A stretch of DNA of 64,000 nucleotides from Hemicordylus capensis (taxonomy: Eukaryota; Chordata; Lepidosauria; Squamata; Cordylidae). The stretch lies in NCBI RefSeq assembly GCF_027244095.1, contig NC_069662.1, positions 53,530,001-53,594,000 of the forward strand, in the 5' to 3' direction. The translations under genes were made by a program, and so were the position numbers. Under the pieces are notes generated by a model. That model saw only the letters and a program-made list of their open reading frames with translations. It was not told where the DNA came from and searched no databases. Positions 11,986-28,700 of this stretch are shown one piece after another (the stretch's first letter is position 1; each line of letters begins with the position of its first letter).

Positions 11986-12945
11986 AGGGGGTGGTGGGGG
12001 AAACGGGGGCTGAGAGCTGGGGAAGAATGATGAGACTGGTGATGGGGTCTGAGGTGGAAGACGTTGAGGGAGAGGCACAGCGGGGAGCATAAAGGTAGCT
12101 GAGTGGAGAGGCACCTCTGGGGAGGGGTGAGTGAAGGAGACACGGGTGGCGAGGTGGGAGAGAGGGGTGGCGAGGAAAGGAGAGGCTGGAAGGGCATGAA
12201 ACAACGAGCACGCCTTGTGGAGGAGAAGCCCCTCTGGAGGGCTTTCGGGAGAGCTAGTAGGGTTAAGGTATCAATTCAGGGAAGGAATAAACAGAGAATG
12301 GCAAAGAAACTGAAAGCAGTGTAGGGAGGCGTAAAAGGTTGAAGGGAATGTAGAAAGGGAGATAAGAGGGGACTCTGGCGCTAATAGAGTACCACTCAGG
12401 TGGACAAGAGTGAAGAGAACGTGAAATGGTTGGAAAGCCAAAATTGAACTTTGTGCTGAACCATGCTTTTCTAGTCATGCTTTTCATCATTGGCCTGTCA
12501 CTTCACGCTTGGCAAACGCATATTGCTTAGGTGTGAGAAATGTTTGCCTTTGGGATTGGGAACATGGCTCCAGATTCAGAGGTGTAAATAGGCATTGGAG
12601 TAAAACCTCCCCCCCCCTTTAAAGGGCGATTCACTTTGCTAACTGTCATCTCGGCACCTGTGAATCTCTTCCTCTCAGACTTTACTTACAATCCAACATA
12701 AAACTGGCACAGGTCTGGGAGATATGAAGGTCCTGTGTCATTCTCTTCTCATGTTTTGTGAGCCTTACTGTATGTCTGGTCTTGAGGTGAGGGAGAAATT
12801 TGGAGTGGGTGGTATAATAGACCTGCTTCTTGAAACTCTGCTTAATGGAAATGTGCAGGCAAATTTAAACACTTGGTATCAATGTAAAACAAACAGTTTA
12901 GACATAGGTTAATTGTTTATTTCTACTTTCAATGTTTTGTCTCAG
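11986..12945 (+). other. MEIOC intron 1 (tentative), G-rich then AT-rich
   Basis: 11986-12360 is strongly purine (G/A) rich on the plus strand, with GGGTGAG repeats. A second strong donor-like site (GGG|GTGAGT) lies near 12127 but has no in-frame ATG before it. The segment from 12400 to 12945 ends in a good polypyrimidine tract and AG at 12944-12945. Confidence 0.3.
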
Positions 12946-13068
12946 CATAAAGTAGCTTTCAGAGGCACCAGCCGCTATAGTGCAGAGCCCAGTGGAAGAC
13001 TGACGGATGTGTTCAATAACGTTATCATGACAGGTTGCAGCTCCTTCTATGATTGCTACAAATTGCAG
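12946..13068 (+). CDS. MEIOC: MEIOC exon 2 (N-terminal region)
   Basis: The exon encodes 41 codons beginning HKVAFRG and containing SGRLTDVFNNVIMTG and SFYDCY. From memory the human protein has KVAFPGG and SRLTDVFGSVMLTG then SFYDCY at the matching place, so homology is clear. Acceptor: a pyrimidine-rich tract and CAG at 12943-12945. Donor: CAG|GTTCAG at 13068/13069. Phase 0 at both ends. A second AG at 12961-12962 would drop the conserved KVAF, so I prefer the upstream one. MEIOC is a germ-cell cytoplasmic protein that works with YTHDC2 in entry to and progress through meiotic prophase I. Confidence 0.9.
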
Positions 13069-14704
13069 GTTCAGTCAGTTATATTCATTTACGTATGCCT
13101 TTTACCAGAGACAGTTCTCCTTCAGAAGTACAATAGAGTAAACATAATAAAGCACTGTGTGGCAGTTATTATGGTTTTGTTTGATTATACTGGCTTGATA
13201 ATAAACACTACTTGAAATGCACTAGTACCTGACCTCATGTGATTTCTGTGCTGGAGTAATAAAAACAGAGTAAATTAATATAAAGTAAGAACCACACTCC
13301 AATTTATATGCTTTTTACTCGGCCTTGTAGTTCTCCTGTCCATGGCCTGTTTTACTTTCTGCTGTTGTCCTACCTCTGCATCATGTTATGATATCTCAGG
13401 GGACAGCTTTCTGCATTCAATCGTGTGTTGCATCTAGAAGAGCTAGAAGGAGTTGGAGCTAGACACTTCCCTCTCTTCTGCTACTTTTCTACACTCATGT
13501 TTTGTTTTCATGTGCTGTTAGTCTGCTTCTGAGTGAAGTACACAAGAATTCAATATACCTGAACTTAAACATATTTGATCGGTGAGAACAAAAATAAAAT
13601 TAGAATTGGCTAAGTTGCATACAGTTTTGATAAAACAAAGGTGTAACTAAGCCTGTTCCTGTGGATTTATTAATGTGTTATTACTCCAAGCGGATCAGAG
13701 TGGTATACATTGACATTTCCAGGTGGCTGTCCAGGTACTGGCAAAGCCTAGATAATTTTATTTTAAAAGACTGTTACGGTATAAGTAGTAGGTAGTTTGT
13801 TACTTCTCTTTTAGAAAAAAAAATCATCCCAGCAAAATAAAATTTAAAAGGTTACAGTAATTACTTCATTAGTGCAGTGTTGTGCCCTCTGGCATGATAG
13901 GGAGAGTCAGGATGTGCTGGTGCAGCCATGTAGGTTGTTGCTCCAGGTTCAAAGGCAGTGTGTCACTGAATACCAGTTGTAGGGGGCCAACGGTAGGAGA
14001 AGAGTGGACATTGGGAAACAGGATGCTGGACTTTCTGGATGGACCCTTCATCTCACCCTGCAGGTCTCTTAGGTCCTTATAGTGCTCCACTGTGACAGTT
14101 TGAAGTTGCCTGTTGTTCTAAGCATTGGACAGATCCAAACATAAGGCAAGAGGAGAGAATAGTTGTGTGTAATTCAGGTCTCTCTTGAAGTGGAGGGGGA
14201 GCAACAGACCTGAGCTATCTCTCTCCCCCTACCCCCCCCACCTCAAGAGAGACCTTTGTTCTCCATAATGCCTTCTGACTCCCTATGTGTGTTTGTGTGT
14301 ATAATCTTTTTTTAAAATAGCCATTAGTTTTTGAAAAATTGCTTTTAGACATCCTAAAGAAAAATCTGTTTCAGTAAATGTACAAAATCTTATGGTAAAT
14401 ATGTTATGCAACAATATTTGTATGTTTGGATGTGCTATTACGTCTTCTACAACTATATCTACTTTGATAATATTTTGTAGTTTATTTTTACTCAACCATC
14501 AACTTCCTAGGTCTTGTCTCCAGCTACAATCATATTTGTTGTATTTGTATACAGTTCCCCAGCTGCTATAATCTTATAAGGTTACCAAGGCTTATGTGGG
14601 ATTGGCATCCAGCCTGGAAAATGTTTCAAATTTCTGTTTTAAAGAGGCATTAAATTGTAAAGTACTTTGCTCATTAACAGTACTGTATAAATGACTGTAC
14701 AGAT

Positions 14705-14965
14705 ACGATGAATATTTATATACTACTATTCAAAAAAGGTTCCCAAAGTGGTTTACATAGACATAAATAAATAAAATGGCTTCCTGTCCCCAAAGGACTC
14801 ATAATCTAAAAAAGAAACATAAGATAGACACCAGCAACAGCCACTGGAAAGATGCTGTGCTGGGGATGGATAGGGCCAGTTGCTCCCCCCTGCTAAATAA
14901 AGAGAATCACCACTTTAAAAAGGTGTCTCTTTGTTCAGTTAGCAGGGGACTAACTTTATATGTGG
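14705..14965 (-). repeat. SINE-like repeat family C, copy 2 (minus strand)
   Basis: Reverse complement of the family seen at 9548-9795 and 47140-47395. It has the ctaaataaagagaatcacc block near 14893, ggccagttgctcccc near 14874 and the L2-like tail with AAATAAATAAA near 14764-14775. Confidence 0.6.
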
Positions 14966-14984
14966 ATGAACATCAATGGAATAA

Positions 14985-15345
14985 GTTATTTATTTATTTA
15001 CTTATTTTATTGTTAAATTTTAATACCACTTTTCATTAAAATAATATCCAGGTGGTTTACAAGACATTTAAAACAATATAAAACTGTATAATAAAAATTA
15101 CATTTGAATATAAAAAATACAAATCTAAATAAAAGTTTTTAAAACATGTACAATATAACCATAACATACAAAGAAGCAGCAACAAAACTGTCATATAAAA
15201 GCTCAGTTAAAAAGCCAAGGTTTTACTTGCTTACTAAAAACAGTGATGGAGACTGGGGAGCGAATGCCTACCGGGAGAGCATTTCAAAGTCTGGGGGCAA
15301 TAACTGAGAAAGTTCTGTCCTGCGTGCACAAAAGGTGAATGTAGT
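14985..15345 (-). mobile_element. LINE 3' end, minus strand (copy 2)
   Basis: Closely related to 7497-7960: the same aaaataatatccaggtggtttacaa-type tail and the block gtgatggagactggggag with gggggcaataactgagaa. This is a 5'-truncated insertion of the same L2/CR1-like family. Confidence 0.6.
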
Positions 15346-15512
15346 CATCTCAGGAATTCAGATTCCCAAGTTAAGAGAAGAACTGATATGCATATATGAG
15401 ATGATTGATCTTAGACATATATCACAAAGCACTTACATGCTTAATTTTTGAAAAGTAGACATACAGCATGCCAAACCAGAGAACCACAGGTGCAGCAGAA
15501 GGTTGTTTTACA

Positions 15513-15736
15513 TAGTAAAGGTAAAGCGTGCCGTCAAGTCAATTTTGACTCCTGGCACCCACAGAAACCTGTGGTTTTCTTTGGTAGAATACAGGAGGGG
15601 TTTAGCATTGCCTCCTCCTGGGCAGTATGAGATGATGCCTTTTCCTATATCGCTGCTGCTCGATATAGTACCAGCAGGGATTCAAACCAGCAACCTTCTG
15701 CTTGTTAGTCAAGCATTTCCCCACTGTGCCACTTCA
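15513..15736 (-). repeat. tRNA-headed SINE family A (minus strand)
   Basis: Read on the minus strand it starts with a tRNA-like head containing a box-A-like ggcacagtgggg and a box-B-like ggtttgaatccc. It ends in gacggcacgctttacctttact. Two more copies lie at 53013-53270 (plus) and 53360-53583 (minus). It is a SINE, not a tRNA gene, because the head does not close into a cloverleaf and the body continues for about 150 bases. Confidence 0.75.
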
Positions 15737-16451
15737 GATGTAGCAATCATGAAGACACAACAATGCCTTGATTACAAACGTATATACACAAGTTTCTGCA
15801 TGGAGCAAAGCATGCATTTTGCATGCAACATATTGCTGGATGTGGTCTATTGTTTTCTGGTAGCAGACTTTTACACATCCAGACTATGGCCTGTTTGCAT
15901 GCAGATTTTGTCTTCTGGGTCACGATCACACAATGTATAACTCACTTCTAGTTTTGGAAAAAGTGAATAAAAAATAATAAATGCTGGTTACACAGTAGAT
16001 ATTTTCCTAATAAGTGAAATCCGAATAAAATAAAACAAAGTGCTGTATTTAGCCCAACAGGTTTAAATTTCCTACTGCTTTGCAAAAGCCTGCTGAACTA
16101 CGCTTTGCATCAACAATAAACGTATTTTAGCTATCAGAAGTAATTGCTTACTGCTCCCAGTGAGATTAATGTGGGAGCTTTCTGCTCCCAGTGAGATTAA
16201 TGTCTATTGTTGTTCATGTCCTCATTTTCTTAAAATCATTTTGTTACAAAATCAAAACGTTAAGTATTAGAAATGTAATGAGATACATTTGTGACTGATA
16301 CCTTGTGCCTTTGCTATGACCCCTTAAGATCTTGAAGGTGTTTTTCCTCTGGGTCAAATTGGCTAATTCCTCTCTCTAGTAGTTTAACTTGGCTCATCTA
16401 CACCAGTCATGTATCCAGTACTGTTTTGTGTTATGAGGCTGAACTTCATAG

Positions 16452-16736
<285 letters not shown>

Positions 16737-17937
16737 TAAAGTTGAATAAATAGGAAGGGGGGAAATGTGACAAATTGTTTTGATTAGGTAGTTCATCTGT
16801 ACAGTATTGTAGGTTGTAATAAAATAAATTTGTCTAAAATTAGTATGATGCTTTTTTAGAGGAGACATTTTGCTGTGGTCACTTTGGTTTTCCTAAATTG
16901 TCCCTTCTATTGTGCAAGTGTCTTTCTGGTCTAAGGCATTTTGTTCTATTCTTGCCATTAATTTGTAGCATACTATTGTCTGAATGATAAGGGTTATATC
17001 AGGAAAGGGATTGTTGCGTGATATGTGTCTTGCGGCGGGGGTTTGTGACTCTAGATTATCTTGGGATTGCTTCCAGGCCACTGAATCTATGAGTTACTTC
17101 TTTTGATCAAGTTTCTGCTTTTTTGACAACTTACTTATTCAGTGTGTTCACTGTTTTATGCCTTGTGGGTATGGTTTTGTTCATTTTGCCTGCCTAGTGG
17201 AGCAAACATATTGACAGAAAAAGTCTTTTTGCTGCTATAATGCAAAACAAAGCACAAGTGTACTGCTTAATGACTGTTAATTGAAGAATAGAAGTAGTAA
17301 CCATTTTGATAACAGAACATGCAATTTAAGGAATTGATGTTTAATAGAGTAATGGCATATGCTACATTTTGAATTTTTTTTTGATCCAAAATATATTCTT
17401 ATACTTAGAGTTACAATTTATTTATTTAAAATATAGTTATACCATTTTATTTCAGTTGTCTGTAAATCTCAAATAGATTGCTGTGTTGAGCTCTAGCAAC
17501 CCCTCCTATGATCTGCGTGCAAAATCACATGCACCGGGCCCAAGTCAATATGTAGTTAGACTAATGTAGGGTGAACAAGTTAAATTATTGGTCATCTGTA
17601 GATATTATTAATCAGCAGGAGATGGGGAAAGTTCCCATTTGTTCTAATTTGTGGGATTCTTGATCATGGGGCAATATGGTTGTCTTGGTGTATTATAAAT
17701 AATGTAAGCAAAACATTGATTTGTCAGGATTTAAGCCAAGGTGCTGGTTGTGAAGGAGTCCTTTGCTGCTAGGGAGCCAGCACAGTCAATAGATAGATTC
17801 TCAGTTCTTCATTCCCCTTTAACAGATGGGGGAGTTGTGGCTTGCTCACAGCTACAGCCATGTTTCTGAGTTCTGTACCAATTTTTAAAAATCCTTTGGA
17901 TCACGCTAGCTCTTAAACACAGTAAGAGTGTATGTGA

Positions 17938-18222
<285 letters not shown>

Positions 18223-18280
18223 TAATTCTGGACATTAAATGATGATCTTCTCTTCACAGTGTGAAGAGTGTGAAGTTCAC

Positions 18281-18312
18281 TCACACACACACACACACAC
18301 ACACACGCACAG
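18281..18312. repeat. (CA)n microsatellite
   Basis: An uninterrupted run of CA dinucleotides just downstream of MEIOC exon 4, in intron 4. Confidence 0.9.
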
Positions 18313-18532
18313 ACACACAACAAACCAACATGTGCTGCATCTGCCTTTTCCATGTCTCTTGTTCCCTTATAGCTCTCCTGTATCTGCTTGTGTAGAAGCC
18401 TATAATTCCTTTCTTCAGTTTCCAAGAAGGCAGTGGTTCTTGCTAATCTATATAAATTATAAAATGTTTGCCTAGTGACTTTCATGTGTTTTTGGCAAGT
18501 ACCTTAAATAGCATATTACAAATAATTCATAA

Positions 18533-19195
18533 CTAGCTGACCCTGCACAGAGCATCTGTGAGGTGATGCAATGAGCCTGTGGCATCCCCACCAGCTCTCT
18601 CGCTCGCTCTCTCCACCCCAAACTCTCTCGCTCGCTCTCTCCGACCTGTCATTGTCCAGCTGTCCTTCAGTCTTCATTTCCCTGCCAGCAGATGTGGCGG
18701 GCGGGAAATAGCAACACATTCTGAGGCGGCCAACCACCAGCTGCCCTCTTCTGCTGAACTCGATGATGCTTGCTAATGTTACCCAATGCAAACTCCCTCC
18801 GCTCCAACCGACAGCCGACCCCAGCCAGCAAACTCCCTCCCGACAGTGGGTGTGACATTCCGACCTCAAGCTTCTTGGCACGTTTTGAGGCGGCGAACCA
18901 CCACCCACCCCCTTCTGCCAAATTCCCTGGCGCTTTATGTTTCAGCCCTCCGCAAACTCTGTCCCCAGTTCCTAAACTCCCTGCTTCACAACCCCAGCCA
19001 GTGAACTCCCTGGCTTTCACACTCCTCTCTGGCTGCTGCCTTCCCAACTCTTGCGTGCTGACAGCCAATTGCCTACCCCCACTCTGTCAGCCAATTGCCT
19101 ACTTTCCTCTCCTCCCCTCTGTCAGCCAATCGCCTCCTTTCTGCCACATCCCCATGCATGACCCATCTTGGATAATTAATAATATAGACATTACA
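18533..19195 (+). repeat. Interspersed repeat family D, copy 1
   Basis: Begins actagctgaccctgcacaga and is C-rich through 19150, with cagccaattgcctac-type units repeated three times (19060-19130). It ends near ggataattaataatataga. The start matches the end of 39985-40232 read on the minus strand. Open reading frames here are compositional. The family is not identified. Confidence 0.5.
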
Positions 19196-19831
19196 TCAGG
19201 GTAACTCAGGGCTTGACAAATCCCAGGCACCAGGGAGCCATGGTACCTAGAAGCTTATCTGTGGTGCATAGACTAGGATATTTAAGTTAGAGTTATTTGA
19301 TAATATCATTGTTTGTCTTAGGCAGCCCTGTTTCTGCTCCAAGTTTGCAACTTGTAAAGAAGATTAAGAGAAGCCCATTTACCTTCCCCCTCCACAATGT
19401 CCATCACTTAAATCTAGTAATTTTGTCAAGTGTCCATTGTCTGGCTTTTAAATTTTTGAGTAGGCTCCTAGAACCAAAGAAGTTTGTCAAGGCCTGTGTT
19501 AACAAATATGGAAACTATAAGCAGCCTTCAGAACGTTTTGCGCACCCTGCCCCATGTTTAGTAACATCCCAAGAATCCTCCTGTAGGCTGCAAGCCAAAG
19601 TAGCTAGTTTGTAATTATTTATTACATATATATCCACCCCTTCTGCTGCTGGACCATCCAGAAAAGAATCGCCGAACCAGTTCGGGCACATCCCTACTAT
19701 TTACTGAGCTAACTAACATATGACTCTGGTTTTACAGTCTTCATTTGAAATGGCAATAATAGTTCTGAATGCATATTGAGTTGGGGATATATTAAAATAA
19801 AGAATAATGTCATGGTATAAAAACCAAGTAA

Positions 19832-21826
<1,995 letters not shown>

Positions 21827-22069
21827 TAACTCTATGGTTCAGTTTTGGTTCAGACACTAACTTTAGAAAGTGGTTCAGTAACTGGTTCTGACCTTTGAAC
21901 CAACTTAGCTACATTTTATGCAGAATGATATTGAGCTCTTTTGCTTGCAGTGTAACTATATGGTGGATACAGTATTTAACTTGAGTTAAAATATTATTTT
22001 TTAATTTTTGAACTTGAGCGGTTTTGCAAATAAAAGATATACAACAGGATTAAAAAAACAGGAAAATAA

Positions 22070-22190
22070 TCCTTGTGCGATCAGCCTGCTAGCCAGCTCT
22101 TGCATCCTATGAAGAACTGAATACTACTTTTATGGTGAATGGTGGTTCTTCACAGAATGCAAGAGCTGGCCAGTGATCGGCACTGAGAAA
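22070..22190. repeat. Short foldback (inverted repeat) in MEIOC intron 5
   Basis: The segment with gctagccagctcttgcatcc near 22085-22108 pairs with atgcaagagctggccag near 22155-22175, and flanking bases extend the stem with small gaps. It is probably a decayed MITE. Confidence 0.5.
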
Positions 22191-22779
22191 ATCATGCTAT
22201 GACCCTACTCCACATGGACAGAACATCAATTCACATTTCCTAAGACTATAGATGTCTGTGGAAATGTGTGGGGAAAGAGTGAAATCATGCTTGCCGCTGT
22301 CCTCATGGTCTGGGTACTCCCTGGGTATGAAGAATTGTATTTGTTCATAAGAAAAGAAAAGAAAAATAAATGGCCTGACAAAGAACTGTTCACAGTAGCT
22401 TCCAGGACCTACAGAATGTTGAGGGTGTTAAAATACATGAAGCAAAGGGATAGAGAGAAGGGGAATTGGCTGGCTTGCGTTCTTAACAGTTTATAATAAC
22501 CTAGAGAGTAGGATTAGAGTTGGGCAGATTTAATATGAGGTTTAAAAAACCTTTCTGTGCAGTCTACACAGGGAGCTTCCAGGAGGAAGGAAATTACATC
22601 TTTTCCCTTTGTAAAGACTGAACGCCCAGCTGTCACTGAATTTGAGTCTGTTTGTGCTTACAAAATAGAGTAAAACCAATATAAAACAGAGCAGTAAAAC
22701 CCCAACACAGTGATAAAAACCAGCAGTACCTTTAAAATACTCAGTTTAAAACCAGCATAGCTGGCATGCTGGAAATCCT

Positions 22780-24240
22780 GGGTTAAAAGTCTCTCTCTAG
22801 TCACTACCTGATGAGATGAGAGAATTTAGAGAAGGATGTCTGATGATAATCTTAGTATTTTGGAAGGTTTATGTCGGAAAAGGTGGCTTTTTAAAGTATC
22901 CAGGTTCCAGGACATTTATGACTTTAAAGGCACTTTGAATTATGCCTTGAAATAGACCAGAAGTTAATATAGTTGTGTAAGAATGGGCAAAATGTGATCT
23001 CTTTGGCTGGTCCTAATTAGCAACGTAGCAGCTGTTTTTTTGAACTAACAAAAGTTTCTGAGAAGTCTTAAAGGCAACCATGTTTAATACATTACAGTAT
23101 TATAGAATGGAGGCTACCAGAACATAGCTAAATGTAGTCAAGCTATATCTATCCAGGAAGGGTTGCATTTAATGCACCAGTCGTGGCTGATGAAAGTTGC
23201 CTTGTGCCACAGATGCCACTTGGACCTCTAGTGATAGAACTAGATCTGTTTGCACCTCCAGCTCAGGAACCTAATCCTGTAGAGAGTGTGCAACTGTGTT
23301 AGAACAGATCGAACATGTCTCTGGTCAGATGGACAAACCATGCACCAACAGTAATTCAGTTTTATCAGGACTGAGCTTCAGTTTATTGGCCTTCACTGAT
23401 CCCAGACACCAGTTCAGCCTTTTGCTGTCTCACCTGAATCAGAGGGACAAACAAAGCTGGATTCATCAACATATTGATGGCACCAACTCCCAAAATGTGA
23501 GATGACCTTACTCAGTGGTTTCAGTTAGATATTAAATTGCATAGGAGACAAGATGGAGCCTTGTAGGACCAGGCTAAGCAGTAGGCTTCTAGCACCACCT
23601 TCTGAAATTGGCCATCCAGGTAGCCGTGAAATCACTGAAGGGTGGTGCCCTCAACCTGTAACCCATACAACCCATACAGAAGGATACCATAGTTGATGGT
23701 ACTGAAAGCAACTGAGATATTGGGAGAATTAACAAGGTCATTGGCCCTCTTGGCTGCCTTCTGGTATTGGTCATCCATCAGGAAGACCAAGGTTATTCCA
23801 GTGCCAGAACTAGGCCTGATGCCAGACTGAAATGGATCCAGATAATTAATCTCTTCCAAGAATAACTGGATTTATTTATTTATTTATCAAATTTGTACAC
23901 TGCCCCAAAGTTTAGTCTCTGGGCGGTTAACAATAGCATAAAACAAGTTAAAAACATATACAAAAAACTTAAAACAATTTAACAATTTAAAAATAAACCA
24001 GAGATTAAAACCTAAAAAATTTAGGAAGCTGAGAAAGCTTGGGCAAAAAAAAAGGGTTTTCAGGTGTTTTTTTAAAATTGCCAGAGATGGGGAAGATCGT
24101 ATCTCAACAGGGAGCACATTCCACAATCTGCATAGTAACCAGCACCTCAAATACCTTGACCCAAAGGGGAGCGGGTATTTGCAACTGGCTAATAGTTGTT
24201 GCAATCCTCAGGATACAAGGAGGGTTTATTTCTAAATTGC
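22780..24240 (-). mobile_element. L2/CR1-like LINE fragment (minus), split by a later insertion
   Basis: 22870-23400 carries the conserved pre-RT region of this LINE family (tttaaaggcactttgaatt, ctatccaggaagggttgc). 23590-23870 reads on the minus strand as LDPFQSGIRPSSGTG then FLMDDQ, RT block sequence related to that at 3.2 kb. The copy resumes at about 24187 after an insertion at 23873-24186. It is dead and 5'-incomplete. Confidence 0.65.
23873..24186 (-). mobile_element. LINE 3' end inserted in an older LINE
   Basis: Starts with tttatttatttatttatcaa at 23871 and carries minus-strand C-terminal peptide with NVLPVEIRSSPSLAILKKHL. The flanks share aactgg on both sides (23866-23871 and 24182-24187), a possible short target duplication. 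The interrupted LINE reads on beyond it. Confidence 0.55.
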
Positions 24241-25763
<1,523 letters not shown>

Positions 25764-26005
25764 TAAACATGCACTTGTTTCTCCACGTGAGCATGAGCTT
25801 TCTGACCCCAGATGCTTCAAGTGACAATCAAGATCTTCTCAGGTCTCTTTTCTGTTTAGATTATTTAAATTAGAGTTTTCTTGTTGCAGATTTACCTCAT
25901 GGTCTTCAGTGTTCACAGCTGTCTTTGGGAAAAGCTATCCTTTTGTGTTCACAGGAGAAGGATAACTGCGACAGTTTGAGAACTGCTGTCCTTTAATATT
26001 AATAG

Positions 26006-26275
<270 letters not shown>

Positions 26276-27289
26276 TAGGAGTGAGGGTGAGGGCAGGTTC
26301 ATTCTGAAAGAGAAAACACAACTTAGAGCAGAATCATCTAGTACAGAATAAATGTTTTGTCTATTAGGGAATAGATTTTCAAACTAGTGTTCAAATCAGC
26401 AGGATTTCTTCAAGACTTCTTTAGAGCAGTTGATATGCGTACCGAATTCCAACACTAAATCTTGCTGTGCCAGCAAATAAATGTTTTGGATAGGGTGTAG
26501 AGACTGACTGTTAAACCAACACATCACAAATCATAAGGCTGTGCTGACATTTCCAGGGGTTTATAACACTGCTGAACCTTGGTGCTGGCTTCATAGTTGG
26601 GCTACTAGATAACATAAGAATATATAGAACATAAGAAAAGCCGCGTTGGATCAGGCCAAAGACCCATCTACTCCAGCATTTTACTTCACACATTGACCAA
26701 ACAAATACATCTGGGAAGCCTGCAAGAGGGGAGAAGAGAACAACTGTCCCTTTCCATTGTTGTGCTCTAGCACCTGATGTTCAGTGACATGCCCCCTCTG
26801 ATCCTGATGGAAATATACAGCTATCAAGGCTAGTTGCCATTGATAGGCCTATTCTCATGAACCATCTAGATTTGTGGCCCTCATTACATCTGACGGCAGC
26901 AAATTCCTTAGTTTAACTACACATTGTGTAAAGTAGTACTTCTTTTTGACTGTCCTGAATCTCCCAGCATTTAGCTTCAATGCACGAGTCCGGGTTCTCA
27001 CATTATAAGAGAAGCAGAAAAACTTCTCTATATCCATTTGATCCACACTGTGCATAATATTATACACTTCTATCATGCCCCTCCACCGCCCAGGCTTACT
27101 TGCCTTTTTCTAAACTAAACAAACCCAAACATTTATGTCTTTCCTTGTAGGGCAGTCCCTGATCATCTTGGTTGCCCTTCTCTGCAAATTTTTAGCCTAC
27201 TTCCCAGTAGGCTTATGAAATCACCTGGCATTCTCTGTGTGTCTGTGTACTCCCCTGCCCCCATCAACCTCGCAATTCCTGGACCAATA

Positions 27290-28700
27290 TGAAGCCAATC
27301 GGGTACAGTTGTAGGGACCTCTCGACTTCATAGTTTGTGGTGATGTCATCCACTCCAATTCAAGACAGTGGATGCGTAAACATTTGAGCTGCAAGTGGGC
27401 TAATTTGTGGACCACCTAACCAATCTGTACAAAATTGGGTACAGTTGAAGTGAGTGACACACAGGGATACCTCAACAGCATGGTTTGAGATGATATCATC
27501 CACCCCAATTCAAGATGGCGGACACATGAACATTTGAGGCACAATTGAGCTAATTTGTGGATCATCTAATTGGTTTGAACCGAATTTGATGCAGTTATAG
27601 TGAGTGACACACAGGGAGACCTCGGTGTAATTTCTAATGATGTCATCCACCACAATCCAAGACGGTGGACACATGAACATTTGAGGTGCAATTGGGCTAA
27701 CTAGTGTACCGCCTAACTGATTTGGATCAAATTTGGTATGGGTATAGGGATACCTCAAGGGCGTAGTTTGTAATGATGCCATCCACCCTGATTCAAGATT
27801 TATTTATTATTTATTACATTTATATACCACTTCATACAAATGTCTCATGGCAGTTTACAAATTACAAAATGATACCAAGGAAAGAGAACAAGCAAATTCA
27901 GCAAACAAAACTGTGAAGTTACGTAATCACCAGGTGGAATTACTACTGAGGAGGTAGTTCTGGGAGAGAATTAGTCAAATGGCAGTTTAATCAATCTATC
28001 TATCTATCATATTTTTACACCACCCAAAACTTACGTCTCTGGGCAGTTTACAACAAGATGGCCCTAGCTAAGCCGATTTCAGTGGAACGCGCTGCCTCAC
28101 TTCTCCTTCTGTTTGCAGCAAGTGTTACAGTTGCTATGTGAAGATATTTTTCATATTCCTACTAAATATAGACTGACATCCAAACTAGGATTGTGCTTAT
28201 GCAGCAGTGCTGAGATCCAGACCACCGTTGTGCCATTGTGCGAGTGGGGAAGGGGTGACTTTTTACCATCCTTGGGGACACATTTCTGTGACACACAGTG
28301 GACTTCAGAGGGAAGATAAGATAACTGAAATATCACTCCTCCTGCTTGCACAGTGGCACGACAATTGACTGAACTGTCCACTAGTGCAGTGCTAATCTGC
28401 AGTGATGGTGCAAGGAAAAAAATGGGGGTGGGGATGGACACATGAACTTTGAGGTGAATGTTTGAAGATGGGACGTTTGAAGATGGCGGATACGTGAAAG
28501 TTTGCGGTGCAAGTGGGAACCAATTTGGACCAAACTTGGTACAGTTGTAGAGACACCTCAAACACAGTGTGTGATGTCATCCACCCTAATTCAAGATGGG
28601 CAGATGCATGAACATTTGAGACGCAACTGGGCTAACTTATGCCTTAACAGATTTGGACCAAATTTATTCCAGTCGCAGGGATAGTGAAAGGAAAGTAAGC
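27290..28700. repeat. Tandem array with units near 150 bases, itself interrupted
   Basis: The landmark gatgtcatcc recurs at 27342, 27492 (gatatcatcc), 27639, 27775 (gatgccatcc) and, after an interruption, 28573. Spacings are 150, 147 and 136. Other unit landmarks are aagatggcggacacatgaac and aatttggtacagttgtag. The interruption at about 27800-28437 holds LINE-tail-like sequence (27800-27985, 28000-28055) and unassigned sequence. The array lies inside a CR1. It is not a known family to me. Confidence 0.75.

Noticed and set aside
11437-12211. Several 130-170 codon frames on both strands
   Set aside because: Overlapping frames in a CpG-rich promoter, Pro/Arg/Ser-rich from base composition. None joins MEIOC exon 2 in phase.
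12957-12962. Alternative acceptor for MEIOC exon 2
   Set aside because: Would remove the conserved KVAF and change the phase. The upstream AG at 12944-12945 has the better pyrimidine tract.
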